A stretch of 64,000 bases of DNA from Candidatus Viadribacter manganicus (GTDB lineage: Bacteria > Pseudomonadota > Alphaproteobacteria > Caulobacterales > Aquidulcibacteraceae): contig NZ_CP013244.1 of assembly GCF_001679665.1 (NCBI RefSeq), forward strand, positions 1,054,001 through 1,118,000, given 5' to 3'. The position numbers and the translations under genes were made by a program. Below are positions 34,147-42,981 of this stretch, piece after piece; position 1 is the stretch's first letter, and each line of letters begins with the position of its first letter. The notes under the pieces are model-generated. The model made no database searches. It was not told the origin of the DNA and was given only the letters and a program-made list of their open reading frames with translations.

Positions 34147-34927
34147 TGCGACGATCCCCGTCCGCTCGCTTCTCGGCGGACCTCGTGCGCTGAAAGCAAT
34201 TACCCAGCCAGCGCTGGAAATAGTTAGCACGTCTTAACTTGGGACACAGCGGCGCTCTGCGATGCCAGCGAAGAACTCCCCTATGAATTGCGCAACCTGT
34301 CGCTTTTTCGTCGCGTGCAACAAGGCGCAGTCGCGCCGAACGATGAGGAGAACCTTGTGCTACACGCCTCACGGAAGTCTGATGTGAGCAGCATTCGCGT
34401 CTTTGGAGAAAACCTGCTATCCTCCGGCGCTCTCAAGAACTCGCGCGCCACGAGAAAAAGCCCAGCTAACGAAATCATAGGAACCCATACGGTAAGCCGG
34501 CGTTACCCCCAGGATCGACTGGAGTTTGTCTGAAAGTTAACTGCCCAGCCTAGGGCCGAATGGTCCATCTGTCGGGCAGCAACCAGTTGAACGACCTCTC
34601 GCCAAGGGTTGCGACGCCGAACGAACGATGGATGCGGACATTGATGTTCATGGTCCCACAGCCCCAAGGCGCCGTCTCGAAGGTAGATTTGCTCGCGCCG
34701 GCCGCCAAGCCGCCAGCTCGGGCGCTTCAAAAGCGCTGGCCCGTTGCGGCGTCGATCTGGGCCGCCCTGGCGGTCGGCGTCGCCATGTGGGCCGGGATCG
34801 GCTGGGTTGTCCTCAGCTTTATAGCTCTCTTCAACTGAAGACCTTACGGGCCCTTTGACGGCCTAAGTATTGCTCTGGCAGCACGATCCCGAGCCGCCAA
34901 CGCGGCCAAACACGGCTGCCTGAGATA
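34147..34927. other. Long intergenic stretch between Wzc copy 2 and the glycosyltransferase
   Basis: 781 bases divergent between wzc-like copy 2 and the GT2 gene, one of the longest non-coding stretches in the window. Apart from one possible small membrane protein at 34632-34838, short open frames on both strands have no family features or ribosome-binding sites that I can support. It probably holds divergent promoters and could carry a long leader; I found no clear hairpin. Confidence 0.4.
34632..34838 (+). CDS. Possible small single-helix membrane protein
   Basis: A 68-aa reading frame beginning MRTLMFMVPQPQ, with a basic segment ARALQKRWPVA and one C-terminal helix (ASIWAALAVGVAMWAGIGWV and onward) at about 42-66. 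The tail-anchored layout is sensible, but the ribosome-binding site is poor and an upstream ATG at 34560 is possible. I do not recognise a family. Confidence 0.4.
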   Translation: MRTLMFMVPQPQGAVSKVDLLAPAAKPPARALQKRWPVAASIWAALAVGVAMWAGIGWVVLSFIALFN

Positions 34928-35941
34928 ATGCCAACTGCGCTCCCCTCCACGCCCCGGCCTCTCGTTGCCGTCATTACGCCTTGCTACAACGGCGAAAAGC
35001 ACGTCGAAGGCGCGATCAAGGCGGTTCAGGCGCAGACCTATCGCCCGCTCGTCCATTGCATCGTGGATAATGCGAGCACCGACGCGACCCCGGAGATCAT
35101 CGCGCGCTACGCCAATGCCGAGGTGCCGATCATCACGATCCGAAACCCCGCGACGATCACCTTTCAACAGAACTCAAACATGGTAGCGAGCCTCATTCCT
35201 GCCGAGGCCACGCACTTTCGCATGCTCCACGCGGACGACAGCATGCCGCCAACTGCAATCGCCGACATGATGGACGTCGCCTTGACTGACGACACCATCG
35301 TCATGGTTGCCGGCATCGAGAAAATGAATGGCGTCCTTAGAGCGCATCAGTTCCCGGAAGAATGCACGGTCTACGAAGCTAGCAACATGCTGGCGCGCTT
35401 CCTCTCGGACGAGGCGCACATCCCAACCGCGCATGTCCTCTTCCGCCGCGACGCCATGCGCCCCGACGAAGATTTTTATCCGAACGACATCGTCGAATGC
35501 TACATCGCCGCCGTTTGCCGGGTGCTTTCACGCGGCAAACGCGCGGCCTTCGTCCATAAGTATTTGGCCGACACCAGTCGCTATGCTGAATCCGGCTCGC
35601 TCGTGTTCACGCTGGCGCCAAAGGTAAAGGCAGTGATCTGGGAAAAACTGCTCTTCATCGAGCGCTACGGCCCTGCGCATCTGTCAAACACTGAATACGG
35701 CCGCGTGCTGCGTCGTTTCCTTCGCGTCTTCTACCGGCGCATCCTTTACTGGGCAGCCTCCGGCTCAATGAAGATCGCGGTGCGTGACTACAAGCGCTTA
35801 AAAGCGCGCGGACACGCGCCCAATCCCTGGGACTTCATCGAATCCGTGGCCGTTTGGCCGTACTATCTATTCGCAAAACGGATCAGCAAACCCTACGCCC
35901 CGCGTCGCTGGCAACCTGACGCGTTGACCTCAATTGACTAG
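34928..35941 (+). CDS. Family 2 glycosyltransferase
   Basis: 337-aa GT-A glycosyltransferase. The N-terminal AVITPCYNGEKHVEGAIKAV is typical of GT2 enzymes, followed by CIVDNASTDATPEII and the metal-binding LHADDSMPP near 101. The second half includes a basic aromatic region (RRFLRVFYRRILYWAA) that may contact the membrane. It should add a sugar to the lipid-linked repeat unit. Ends with a 4-base overlap of the convergent pyruvyl transferase gene. Start is ATG; the ribosome-binding site is weak. Confidence 0.9.
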   Translation: MPTALPSTPRPLVAVITPCYNGEKHVEGAIKAVQAQTYRPLVHCIVDNASTDATPEIIARYANAEVPIITIRNPATITFQQNSNMVASLIPAEATHFRMLHADDSMPPTAIADMMDVALTDDTIVMVAGIEKMNGVLRAHQFPEECTVYEASNMLARFLSDEAHIPTAHVLFRRDAMRPDEDFYPNDIVECYIAAVCRVLSRGKRAAFVHKYLADTSRYAESGSLVFTLAPKVKAVIWEKLLFIERYGPAHLSNTEYGRVLRRFLRVFYRRILYWAASGSMKIAVRDYKRLKARGHAPNPWDFIESVAVWPYYLFAKRISKPYAPRRWQPDALTSID

Positions 35942-37155
35942 GCGCCGAGGTCTAGCGCTCGCAACGCTTGGCGCAGCTTCGCCTTCATCTCACTCACTTT
36001 GTCACGCACTTGCACTGCGTAGCCTTCACGACCTGCGATCATCCTATTGATCTGCTGCTTAAGTCGCTCGAAGTCGACATGGTCAACATCCTGCACGAAC
36101 TCATTGAGCCCAACATCTTCCATGAGGGCGTCATTCTTCGGGCCATAGCTCAAAGAGATGAGCGGCCGCCCCATCTTTAGCGCCGCGATTTGCACGTGAT
36201 AACGCGAAGCAATGACCATGTCGGTCTCACCGATCGCGGTCATCGCATCATGAATTGAGTTCATCTTCTCATCGCGCTCAGTGAGCAACTTGAAGCCAAG
36301 CCGCGCCTCCACATCGCGCGCCGCGGTGAAATCCGTCGGCGCCTGACCGATAATCATGCGCACCTGATGACCTTCGCCGATCAGCCAGTCGATCAGCTTG
36401 GCATGCAGCTCGACATAGGCTTGATAAGTAGCGGCTTTGGCGTGCCAGCCTTGGTAGGTCATCATGCCGACGCCCACCACAAGCTGCGAACCAACGGGCT
36501 TCACCGCGTCCGGTGTCGCGAGCAGGAACGCGAGGTCTGGCACAACGGCGTCGCGCTCACCATCGACACCGAGCCTTTGCATGAAGCTGTAGGAATCCTG
36601 GTCCCGATAAAGGCGTTGGCGGGCAAATGAACCCGCCTTCTTCATCATCGCGCGGCTGATCGGACTAACGATCGGCCCCGCGCCGACGCTTACGAAAACC
36701 CACGGCACCTTGCGCATCCGCGCGGCTAAGCACCAGCGCAGCAAAACGCTTGGCCACCCCATCGGCGTGTCGCGAAAATCGTCAAAAACGCCTGTGCCGC
36801 CCGAAAGGATGATGTCGTAGTCGCGCAATGCTTTCAGGCATCGCGCCCAATTTCGCCACGTACTCGGCTGGCGCAGCACGAGAGTATCTAACTTACGCCA
36901 AATCCCCTGAGGGCGTGGCGCAGCAATGCCAATCGCGGGCACGCCGAACTTCTTGGTAACCACATCTGGTTTGCTGCAGATCGCAGAAATCTTCGCCTCT
37001 GGCATCTCGGCGCGGAGAAAATCATACAGCGCTTCAAATGAAGCATCGTTGCCGAAATTACCGCTGCCATAGCCACCGAAGATCGCGATCCGCGGCGCGC
37101 GATCGCGCGTCGTGTTCGGCGCTGACGCAAATTCGGCGGCTTCCATACTCGTCAT
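35938..37155 (-). CDS. Polysaccharide pyruvyl transferase family protein (CsaB/WcaK)
   Basis: 405-aa enzyme predicted to add pyruvate ketals from phosphoenolpyruvate to a sugar of the polymer. The family opening IAIFGGYGSGNFGNDASFEAL, the middle YDIILSGGTGVFDDF and the C-terminal ASRYHVQIAALKMGRPLISL block are present. Two starts are close: ATG 37155 and ATG 37146 (MEAAEF), the second having better spacing to AGGA. Lies directly behind the GT4 gene (2-base gap), same operon. Confidence 0.88.
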   Translation of the reverse strand: MTSMEAAEFASAPNTTRDRAPRIAIFGGYGSGNFGNDASFEALYDFLRAEMPEAKISAICSKPDVVTKKFGVPAIGIAAPRPQGIWRKLDTLVLRQPSTWRNWARCLKALRDYDIILSGGTGVFDDFRDTPMGWPSVLLRWCLAARMRKVPWVFVSVGAGPIVSPISRAMMKKAGSFARQRLYRDQDSYSFMQRLGVDGERDAVVPDLAFLLATPDAVKPVGSQLVVGVGMMTYQGWHAKAATYQAYVELHAKLIDWLIGEGHQVRMIIGQAPTDFTAARDVEARLGFKLLTERDEKMNSIHDAMTAIGETDMVIASRYHVQIAALKMGRPLISLSYGPKNDALMEDVGLNEFVQDVDHVDFERLKQQINRMIAGREGYAVQVRDKVSEMKAKLRQALRALDLGA

Positions 37156-37157
37156 TC

Positions 37158-38300
37158 CTAGTGTTGGCGCGCCGGCGCTGCATTCATCGCGTCGCGCAAG
37201 ACGTCCCAATATCTCGCAGTTATCGCGGCAGCGTTAAAACTCGCCGCTCGTATGGCGGCCTTTGCACCATATTCGGCGCGGCGCTCCCCATCGTTAAGCG
37301 CTCGAATGGCCTCTGCCATAGCGCTCTCATCATCAACCGGAACCAGAACGCCATTTTCGGCAAACGTGACGCCAGTCACAGCCTGACGCGGCTTCCCAGC
37401 TAGAATCTGCGACGGGCCGGAATCACAATTCGTGGCGATAACCGAACGACCAAGAGCCATCGCCTCAATCAACGCATTCGGATAGCCCTCCGAATCCGAA
37501 GGCAGCACAAAGACGTCAGCGGCAGCCATCAAGGGATAAGGATTTTGGATAAAGCCAGGGAGCAAAACGCGATCAGCGATGCCTAGCTCTTGCGCCAGCT
37601 GCTCCAACGCGCCGCGCTCCTCGCCCTCTCCAGCAATGACAAGCTTTCGATCGCCGCCGGCCAACGCGAAACCACGCAACAACATGGCGAAATTCTTCAC
37701 TTTCACCAGCCGACCGGCAGACATGATAAACGGCCCGCCAACATCGATCGGCATCGAACCGCGCGCCTGAATGCGAATTGAATCGACGTCCGTCGGATTA
37801 GGGATACTTAGCACCCGGTCGTCGGGCACATCGAAATTCTCGCGCAAATCCTGCGCAACACCGTCAGACACAGCAATCACACGTGACGCGCGCGGGTAAA
37901 TCGCGCGCACCATGGTGCGCGAGACAGCACCGCGAAGGCCCTTGCTGAAGTGGTGTGAGGTATGCGCCCGCTCACTGATCACACACGGCGACACCGCGCC
38001 AAGCACGCTCGACAAATTCGCACGGGTCAAAAAACTTAAGGAGATATCGGGCCGAAGCTCGGCGTAAACCCTTCGAACGGCGAGAATGCTGCGAGCCAAA
38101 GAAAAGCGGCAATCGAACTGCCGGACATCAACCCAATCGGGCGGCGCGTTGCCTGCGGCTTCGCTGTCCAGCACCACAAGCGAGATGTCGAACTCTTCCT
38201 GTTGGGGCTCGGAATGACGCAGCAACGTGCACATCACCCGCTCGGCGCCGCCGCCAGCAAGGGAGTTAATCAAGAAGACTGCGCGTTTGCGCCTGGTCAC
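37158..38300 (-). CDS. Family 4 glycosyltransferase, copy 1
   Basis: 380-aa GT-B glycosyltransferase. The N-terminal loop INSLAGGGAERVM is that of GT4 enzymes, and the C-terminal donor site is FVLPSDSEGYPNALIEAMALG (E-x7-E at about 280-288). Donor and acceptor are unknown. The start is GTG at 38300. It is divergent from the Wzy-like gene and operonic with the pyruvyl transferase. Confidence 0.92.
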   Translation of the reverse strand: MTRRKRAVFLINSLAGGGAERVMCTLLRHSEPQQEEFDISLVVLDSEAAGNAPPDWVDVRQFDCRFSLARSILAVRRVYAELRPDISLSFLTRANLSSVLGAVSPCVISERAHTSHHFSKGLRGAVSRTMVRAIYPRASRVIAVSDGVAQDLRENFDVPDDRVLSIPNPTDVDSIRIQARGSMPIDVGGPFIMSAGRLVKVKNFAMLLRGFALAGGDRKLVIAGEGEERGALEQLAQELGIADRVLLPGFIQNPYPLMAAADVFVLPSDSEGYPNALIEAMALGRSVIATNCDSGPSQILAGKPRQAVTGVTFAENGVLVPVDDESAMAEAIRALNDGERRAEYGAKAAIRAASFNAAAITARYWDVLRDAMNAAPARQH

Positions 38301-38450
38301 GCCGCTTTTCCCTAATTTGCCGGAAGGATTCCGCTACCCGCAAGCAAGAGCCGATCCACGGCTCCCGCACAAGTCTTGCTTCACACACCCCAGGCGCCCC
38401 AGAAGGAAATCCAAAACGGCGCACCCCTCGGTAGGCTGAGTTAAGCGGTC

Positions 38451-39776
38451 ATGATTTCCAACGAACTCGGCTCTGCATCGCCAGCGCTACCAGCCTATTT
38501 GCTCTATCCCGTAGCGCTGGTGAGCCTATTAATCATCGTGTTCGTCATGGTGCGCATGCGCGACCGGGCCGGAGCGTTTGTGGTCGGCGCATCATGGCTG
38601 CGCTACGTAATGTCCGCGTTTCACACGATCACCTATCGGCCGCTCGCGGCTGGGATGTCGGCCAACGCTTTGGCTTCGATGGGATTGGTGATCGTCGGCT
38701 TGATGAACATCAACCTACGCCACCTGCAGCTTCGGTTCTTACTCCCATTCTACGTGCTCATCGCCCTGGCAGTCGTCAGCGCCTTTGGAAACGGCGGCTT
38801 TAGCTCCGGTCTGATCACGGTCGTCTCCAAGCACGCCTACCTCATCATCATCATTCTCGCCGTGTACGGCGCCATGACCCGCGCCCGCGCCGGTGATTTC
38901 ATGGCGTCCATGCTTTGGTCCTTTCTGCCGGTCTTCATCTGGCAGCTGATGTCGATCGTCTTCGGCTACGGCAAACTCACAGAGACCGATGTCACGGCGA
39001 TGAGCTATATCGGCGGTTACAACCACGAAGCGGCGTTCTCAGTCACGCTCGCGACCTGCCTCACCGCCGCCTGCTTCGCCACACGCATCGATAAATCCCT
39101 GAAGTTCACGATCATCATCGTCTGCGTTGTCGGCATTGTGCTCGCCAACTACCGGACGACTTTGGTGGCGATCGCGCCGCTTTTGCTCACCTACTTCGCC
39201 GCGTCATCGCTGGGCCGTTTCCCGTTACGTGACCGCCCGTTCGTCGCCAGCGCCCTCATCGTCATCGGGGCGATCACACTCGGCGTACTCAGCCTAGTGC
39301 TGGCAGAGCGTTTCAATGACGTCAGTGTCGTTGGCGCTGGAGACGTAAACTTCTTCAAGCCGCCCTCGGAGTACACGGTTGATGAGGGGCGCTTGCTGTC
39401 CGGACGCCCTTACATCTGGAGCTCTTACATCTACGCCTGGATGCGCGGTGACTTGGCGGAATACGTCATCGGCTTCGGCCCAGAATCCTGGAACGATACC
39501 TTCCCGCTCTACGCCCACAACACACTCGTCAACTATCTCTACGAGTATGGGATCGTTGGCGTCGTTGTCATTCTCTGGGTGTGGGGCTCGATGCTCGTTT
39601 CAGCGCTACGCGTTCGCCACCCGCAAGCGGGCGTGCTCGTCGGCGCACACTTGAGTTACATAGTCCTGAACATGGCGACGATGCCTATGTGGATGATCGA
39701 AGGAAACATCCTGTACGGTTTGATCTGCGGCTACACGCTCTACCTGCTTTCGTTGCAGCAGAAGCGACCAACTTAG
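38451..39776 (+). CDS. O-antigen polymerase/ligase-type membrane protein (Wzy/WaaL)
   Basis: 441-aa polytopic inner-membrane protein with about 11-12 helices and one large periplasmic loop near residues 290-350 (DVNFFKPPSEYTVDEGRLLS and onward). The family signature is YAHNTLVNYLYEYGIVG (about 352-368). It would polymerise or ligate lipid-linked repeat units in the periplasm; in this context polymerase (Wzy) is likelier than ligase. 4-base overlap with the convergent asnB gene. Confidence 0.88.
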   Translation: MISNELGSASPALPAYLLYPVALVSLLIIVFVMVRMRDRAGAFVVGASWLRYVMSAFHTITYRPLAAGMSANALASMGLVIVGLMNINLRHLQLRFLLPFYVLIALAVVSAFGNGGFSSGLITVVSKHAYLIIIILAVYGAMTRARAGDFMASMLWSFLPVFIWQLMSIVFGYGKLTETDVTAMSYIGGYNHEAAFSVTLATCLTAACFATRIDKSLKFTIIIVCVVGIVLANYRTTLVAIAPLLLTYFAASSLGRFPLRDRPFVASALIVIGAITLGVLSLVLAERFNDVSVVGAGDVNFFKPPSEYTVDEGRLLSGRPYIWSSYIYAWMRGDLAEYVIGFGPESWNDTFPLYAHNTLVNYLYEYGIVGVVVILWVWGSMLVSALRVRHPQAGVLVGAHLSYIVLNMATMPMWMIEGNILYGLICGYTLYLLSLQQKRPT

Positions 39777-41692
39777 ACGCCGCGCGCCGCCGCCCAGCTC
39801 TGCAACTGCAGAACTGACCAAAGCCGCGCTTCTTCCATCGTGCCGCCGCGCTGATAGCGCGCCCAAAAATCACGCACGCGGCCGACGTCGAGCAGCCCGT
39901 GGCTTGCGAGGCTCGCCGGCGAGAGCAGATCTTCCGCCCAGCCACGCAACGGCCCAAGCAGCCAACTCTCTAGCGGCGGTGCGAAGCCGGTCTTTGGGCG
40001 ATCGAACATTGCTTCAGGCACGTAGCGCTTCAGCGCTTCACGAAGGATGAGCTTACCCTTCGCGTCCTTCATCCGCAGTTCTTCGGGCAACGTCAGTGCA
40101 AAACGCACCACTTCCGGATCCAACAACGGAATTCGTGTTTCCAAGCTCACCGCCATCGAAGCGCGATCAACTTTAGTGAGAATGTCGCCCGGCAAGTAAT
40201 TGCGCATGTCATGCAAGCAAAGCTGATCGACTTCACTTTCTGGCAAGAAGCCGTAGTCGCGGCCATTCAGGGCGCCGACACCAGGGACGAGCTGCCCGTC
40301 GCTCGGCCACTTCTCAAGGCTGAGTTCGTGCAGGTTGATAAGTGAAGTCGCACCAAGCCAAGGCGCCACACGTTTTAAGGTCGGACCAACGTCCCCACCC
40401 GGGCCATACCGATCCGTGAAACTCTTTAGAAAGCCGAGGCCTGCGTTCAGTGCGGACACCGGCGCCACATTAATCGCCGCACGCGCTGCTGAACGCATCG
40501 GCACCTTACGCATGCGATGCCAGAGCTTCGGTGTAGCGAAATGGCGCCGATAGCCCGCAAAGCCTTCGTCACCACCGTCTCCTGAAAGCGCCACTGTGAC
40601 GTGCTTTCGAGCCATCTCCGAGACCAGATAGGTCGGAATCTGCGAAGAGTCCGCGAGTGGCTCATCATACATGCGGCCAAGCCGCGTCACGACGGAGAGC
40701 GCCTGCTCGGCGGTCACCACCTCTTCGATATGATTTGTGCCAAGATGCCTGGCTATCGCACGCGCGTGATCAGCTTCGTTAAAGCGGGGGTCTTCAAAGC
40801 CGAGTGTGAGCGTCGTCACCGGCATGGTGGCGCACTTTTGCATCGCGGCCGTGACCAAGGATGAATCAATGCCGCCAGACAAAAACACGCCAACCGGCAC
40901 ATCGGCCGACATGCGCTCCGCCACTGACGCCTGCAGTAAGCGATCCAACTCATCTACGGCGTCGGCCATACTAATCGACCGCCGCTCCGCGATGGCCCCG
41001 CGCGCCATCTCGTCAATCGACCAGTATTCTTGAACCTTAACCGCCTCGCCCGGTTTCCAGGTCAAAAGCGATGCAGGCGGAAGCTTGTAGACGGCCTCAT
41101 AGATACTGAAGGGCGAAGGCACGTAGCCGCACGTAAAGTAGCGGGCGACATTCTCGCGGCTGACTTTGAGATTAAGGGCCTTGAATTGCTCAAGCGCGGC
41201 CAACTCTGATGCGAACGCCAGACCTTCGCCACGCGTTGCATAGTAGAGGGGCTTCTCGCCAAAGCGATCCCGCGCCAGGAAAATTCGCTTCTCACGCCGA
41301 TCCCACAACGCGAAGGCGAACATTCCGTCCACCTTCTTGAGCGCCGCCTCGACGCCTCGCCTTGAGATAAGTTCAAGAAGAACCTCGGTATCCGAGCTGC
41401 CGCGCCAAGTGTGAGCGGACTCCGCATCAAGCTCAGAACGCAACTCGTTATGGTTATAGATCTCGCCGTTATAGGTGATCGCATAACGCTCATCGGCGGA
41501 GAACATTGGCTGTCGGCCAGCCGGCGATAGATCGACGATCGAGAGCCTCAAATGGCCAAACGTCGTCGCGTCTTCTGACCAGACACCTTGATCGTCCGGA
41601 CCACGATAGCGGATCGCAGCTAGCCCAGCCTCTACCTGGGCGCGCGGGACCTCAAAGCCCCTGCCTTCAACAACGCCAACAATTCCGCACAT
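39773..41692 (-). CDS. asnB: Asparagine synthase-type amidotransferase (glutamine-hydrolysing)
   Basis: 639-aa two-domain enzyme. The N-terminal glutaminase begins MCGIVGVVEG so the Cys nucleophile is residue 2, with RYRGPDDQG and YNGEIYNH following. The synthetase domain has the ATP loop FLSGGIDSSLV (about 265) and the SGDGGDEGFAGYRRH block. ATG at 41692 is required to expose Cys2. Members of this family in polysaccharide loci often amidate uronic acids or other carboxyl groups instead of making asparagine; context favours that here. Lies in a run with the upstream GT4 gene (12-base gap). Confidence 0.92.
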   Translation of the reverse strand: MCGIVGVVEGRGFEVPRAQVEAGLAAIRYRGPDDQGVWSEDATTFGHLRLSIVDLSPAGRQPMFSADERYAITYNGEIYNHNELRSELDAESAHTWRGSSDTEVLLELISRRGVEAALKKVDGMFAFALWDRREKRIFLARDRFGEKPLYYATRGEGLAFASELAALEQFKALNLKVSRENVARYFTCGYVPSPFSIYEAVYKLPPASLLTWKPGEAVKVQEYWSIDEMARGAIAERRSISMADAVDELDRLLQASVAERMSADVPVGVFLSGGIDSSLVTAAMQKCATMPVTTLTLGFEDPRFNEADHARAIARHLGTNHIEEVVTAEQALSVVTRLGRMYDEPLADSSQIPTYLVSEMARKHVTVALSGDGGDEGFAGYRRHFATPKLWHRMRKVPMRSAARAAINVAPVSALNAGLGFLKSFTDRYGPGGDVGPTLKRVAPWLGATSLINLHELSLEKWPSDGQLVPGVGALNGRDYGFLPESEVDQLCLHDMRNYLPGDILTKVDRASMAVSLETRIPLLDPEVVRFALTLPEELRMKDAKGKLILREALKRYVPEAMFDRPKTGFAPPLESWLLGPLRGWAEDLLSPASLASHGLLDVGRVRDFWARYQRGGTMEEARLWSVLQLQSWAAARGV

Positions 41693-41704
41693 CAAGCCGC
41701 CCCG

Positions 41705-42859
41705 TTAAGAGGCCGAGACCAGCGCATCCGATCGCTCGATCTCGGAACGTTGGAAAGGGGCGATGCCGCGATAGATGTCAAGCGTCCGTTCGGCGACCGC
41801 ATTCCAAGTCAGGTAGCGGCCCGCATCCACAACGAAATTTCCTGGATCGGTCAGCGCGCGCTTGAGAGCATCAGCGATCGAATCCGGCGAGTTCGGATCG
41901 AAATAGGCTTGAGCTGGAAGTCCGAAGTCGCGATTTTCGGGGATATCGCTCAACAGAATCGAGCAACCCGCGCCGATGGCTTCAAGCACGGCGTTCGAGC
42001 TCCCCTCATGCAGCGAGGCATTAATATAGATCTTCGAGCCGCGATACAGAGGCGCCATTGCGCTACGCGTAAACTTACCCGCCAGCACGGTGCGCTCAGT
42101 GATCAACGGCTGCAGCCCCGCTACATAGTCCGCCTCGTCTAAGCCGCCCGCCACAACAAGTTTCGGCGGGTTGGCCGCGCCCTTGGCAAACTGTTCATAG
42201 CCACGGATGAGGTTCGCAACATTCTTCTGGGCGGTGACACGGCCAACAGTCAGGATGTAGTCGCCCGTCGGCGTGTCCACGCTCGGCGCCGCGGCAGGCA
42301 GCGGATCGGCTGCGTTAGCGATCACATGCACATTTCCCTTGATGCCGCGCCGCGCCAGTCGCTCAGCCAAAGCGGGCGTCACGGCGATGACGGCATCCGC
42401 AAAGCGCAGCTGATACTCTGCAAGCAAAAAGCCCAATTTGCCGAGCGCGCCCCACTTGCCGACCAAATAATCGGCCGAACCGTAACGAACCACAGTTTTC
42501 GCGCCCATGAGCTTGTACGCCCAAAGAAAAATCGCAGAACCGAGCCCCTGGAAATGAACGATGCGCGGATGCAGCCGCAGCGCCATGAAAATCGCAGCGA
42601 CGTAGTAAAGAAGCTTATCGGTCTTCATGAAGTTCGAGCGCGGCGCCTTCATCAAGCGGACACCCTTGAATGTGTCGGATTTGATGTTGTCGGCAAGGCC
42701 GACCAACGTCACCCGGTAGGTCCCGCTCGCGACAACGAGCGGAAACAACATCTCGGCGTTCTTTTCGGCGCCGCCTTCAACGTCGGGAATTCCGCGTGCG
42801 CCGACCACGAAGATCAGCGGGGCTTCAGCGCCGGCTTTGGATTCAGGCGTAGCGGACAT
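41705..42859 (-). CDS. Family 4 glycosyltransferase, copy 2
   Basis: 384-aa GT-B enzyme. N-terminal GARGIPDVEGGAEKNAEML, an acceptor-binding basic region near RSNFMKTDKLLYY, donor domain opening ILTVGRVTAQKNVANLIRGY and the EGSSNAVLEAIGAG motif (E-x7-E) near 305. The GARGIP...GG(A/I)E start is that of GT4 enzymes related to WcaI/rhamnosyl-type transferases. ATG at 42859 is used; a longer frame upstream lacks features. Transcribed with asnB. Confidence 0.9.
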   Translation of the reverse strand: MSATPESKAGAEAPLIFVVGARGIPDVEGGAEKNAEMLFPLVVASGTYRVTLVGLADNIKSDTFKGVRLMKAPRSNFMKTDKLLYYVAAIFMALRLHPRIVHFQGLGSAIFLWAYKLMGAKTVVRYGSADYLVGKWGALGKLGFLLAEYQLRFADAVIAVTPALAERLARRGIKGNVHVIANAADPLPAAAPSVDTPTGDYILTVGRVTAQKNVANLIRGYEQFAKGAANPPKLVVAGGLDEADYVAGLQPLITERTVLAGKFTRSAMAPLYRGSKIYINASLHEGSSNAVLEAIGAGCSILLSDIPENRDFGLPAQAYFDPNSPDSIADALKRALTDPGNFVVDAGRYLTWNAVAERTLDIYRGIAPFQRSEIERSDALVSAS

Positions 42860-42981
42860 ATCTCGCAATCGGATTGGGTTGGCGCGAGACAACAACGCCT
42901 CATCGCACCCTTGAGTTTATGCTTCAGCGACGAGCGTAAGCAACATTTCTCACCTGCTGGGCTATTGCTTCGCGCTGCGCG

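Noticed and set aside
34281..34533. Two small open frames on opposite strands
   Set aside because: Both lack ribosome-binding sites and family features, and they overlap each other almost fully.
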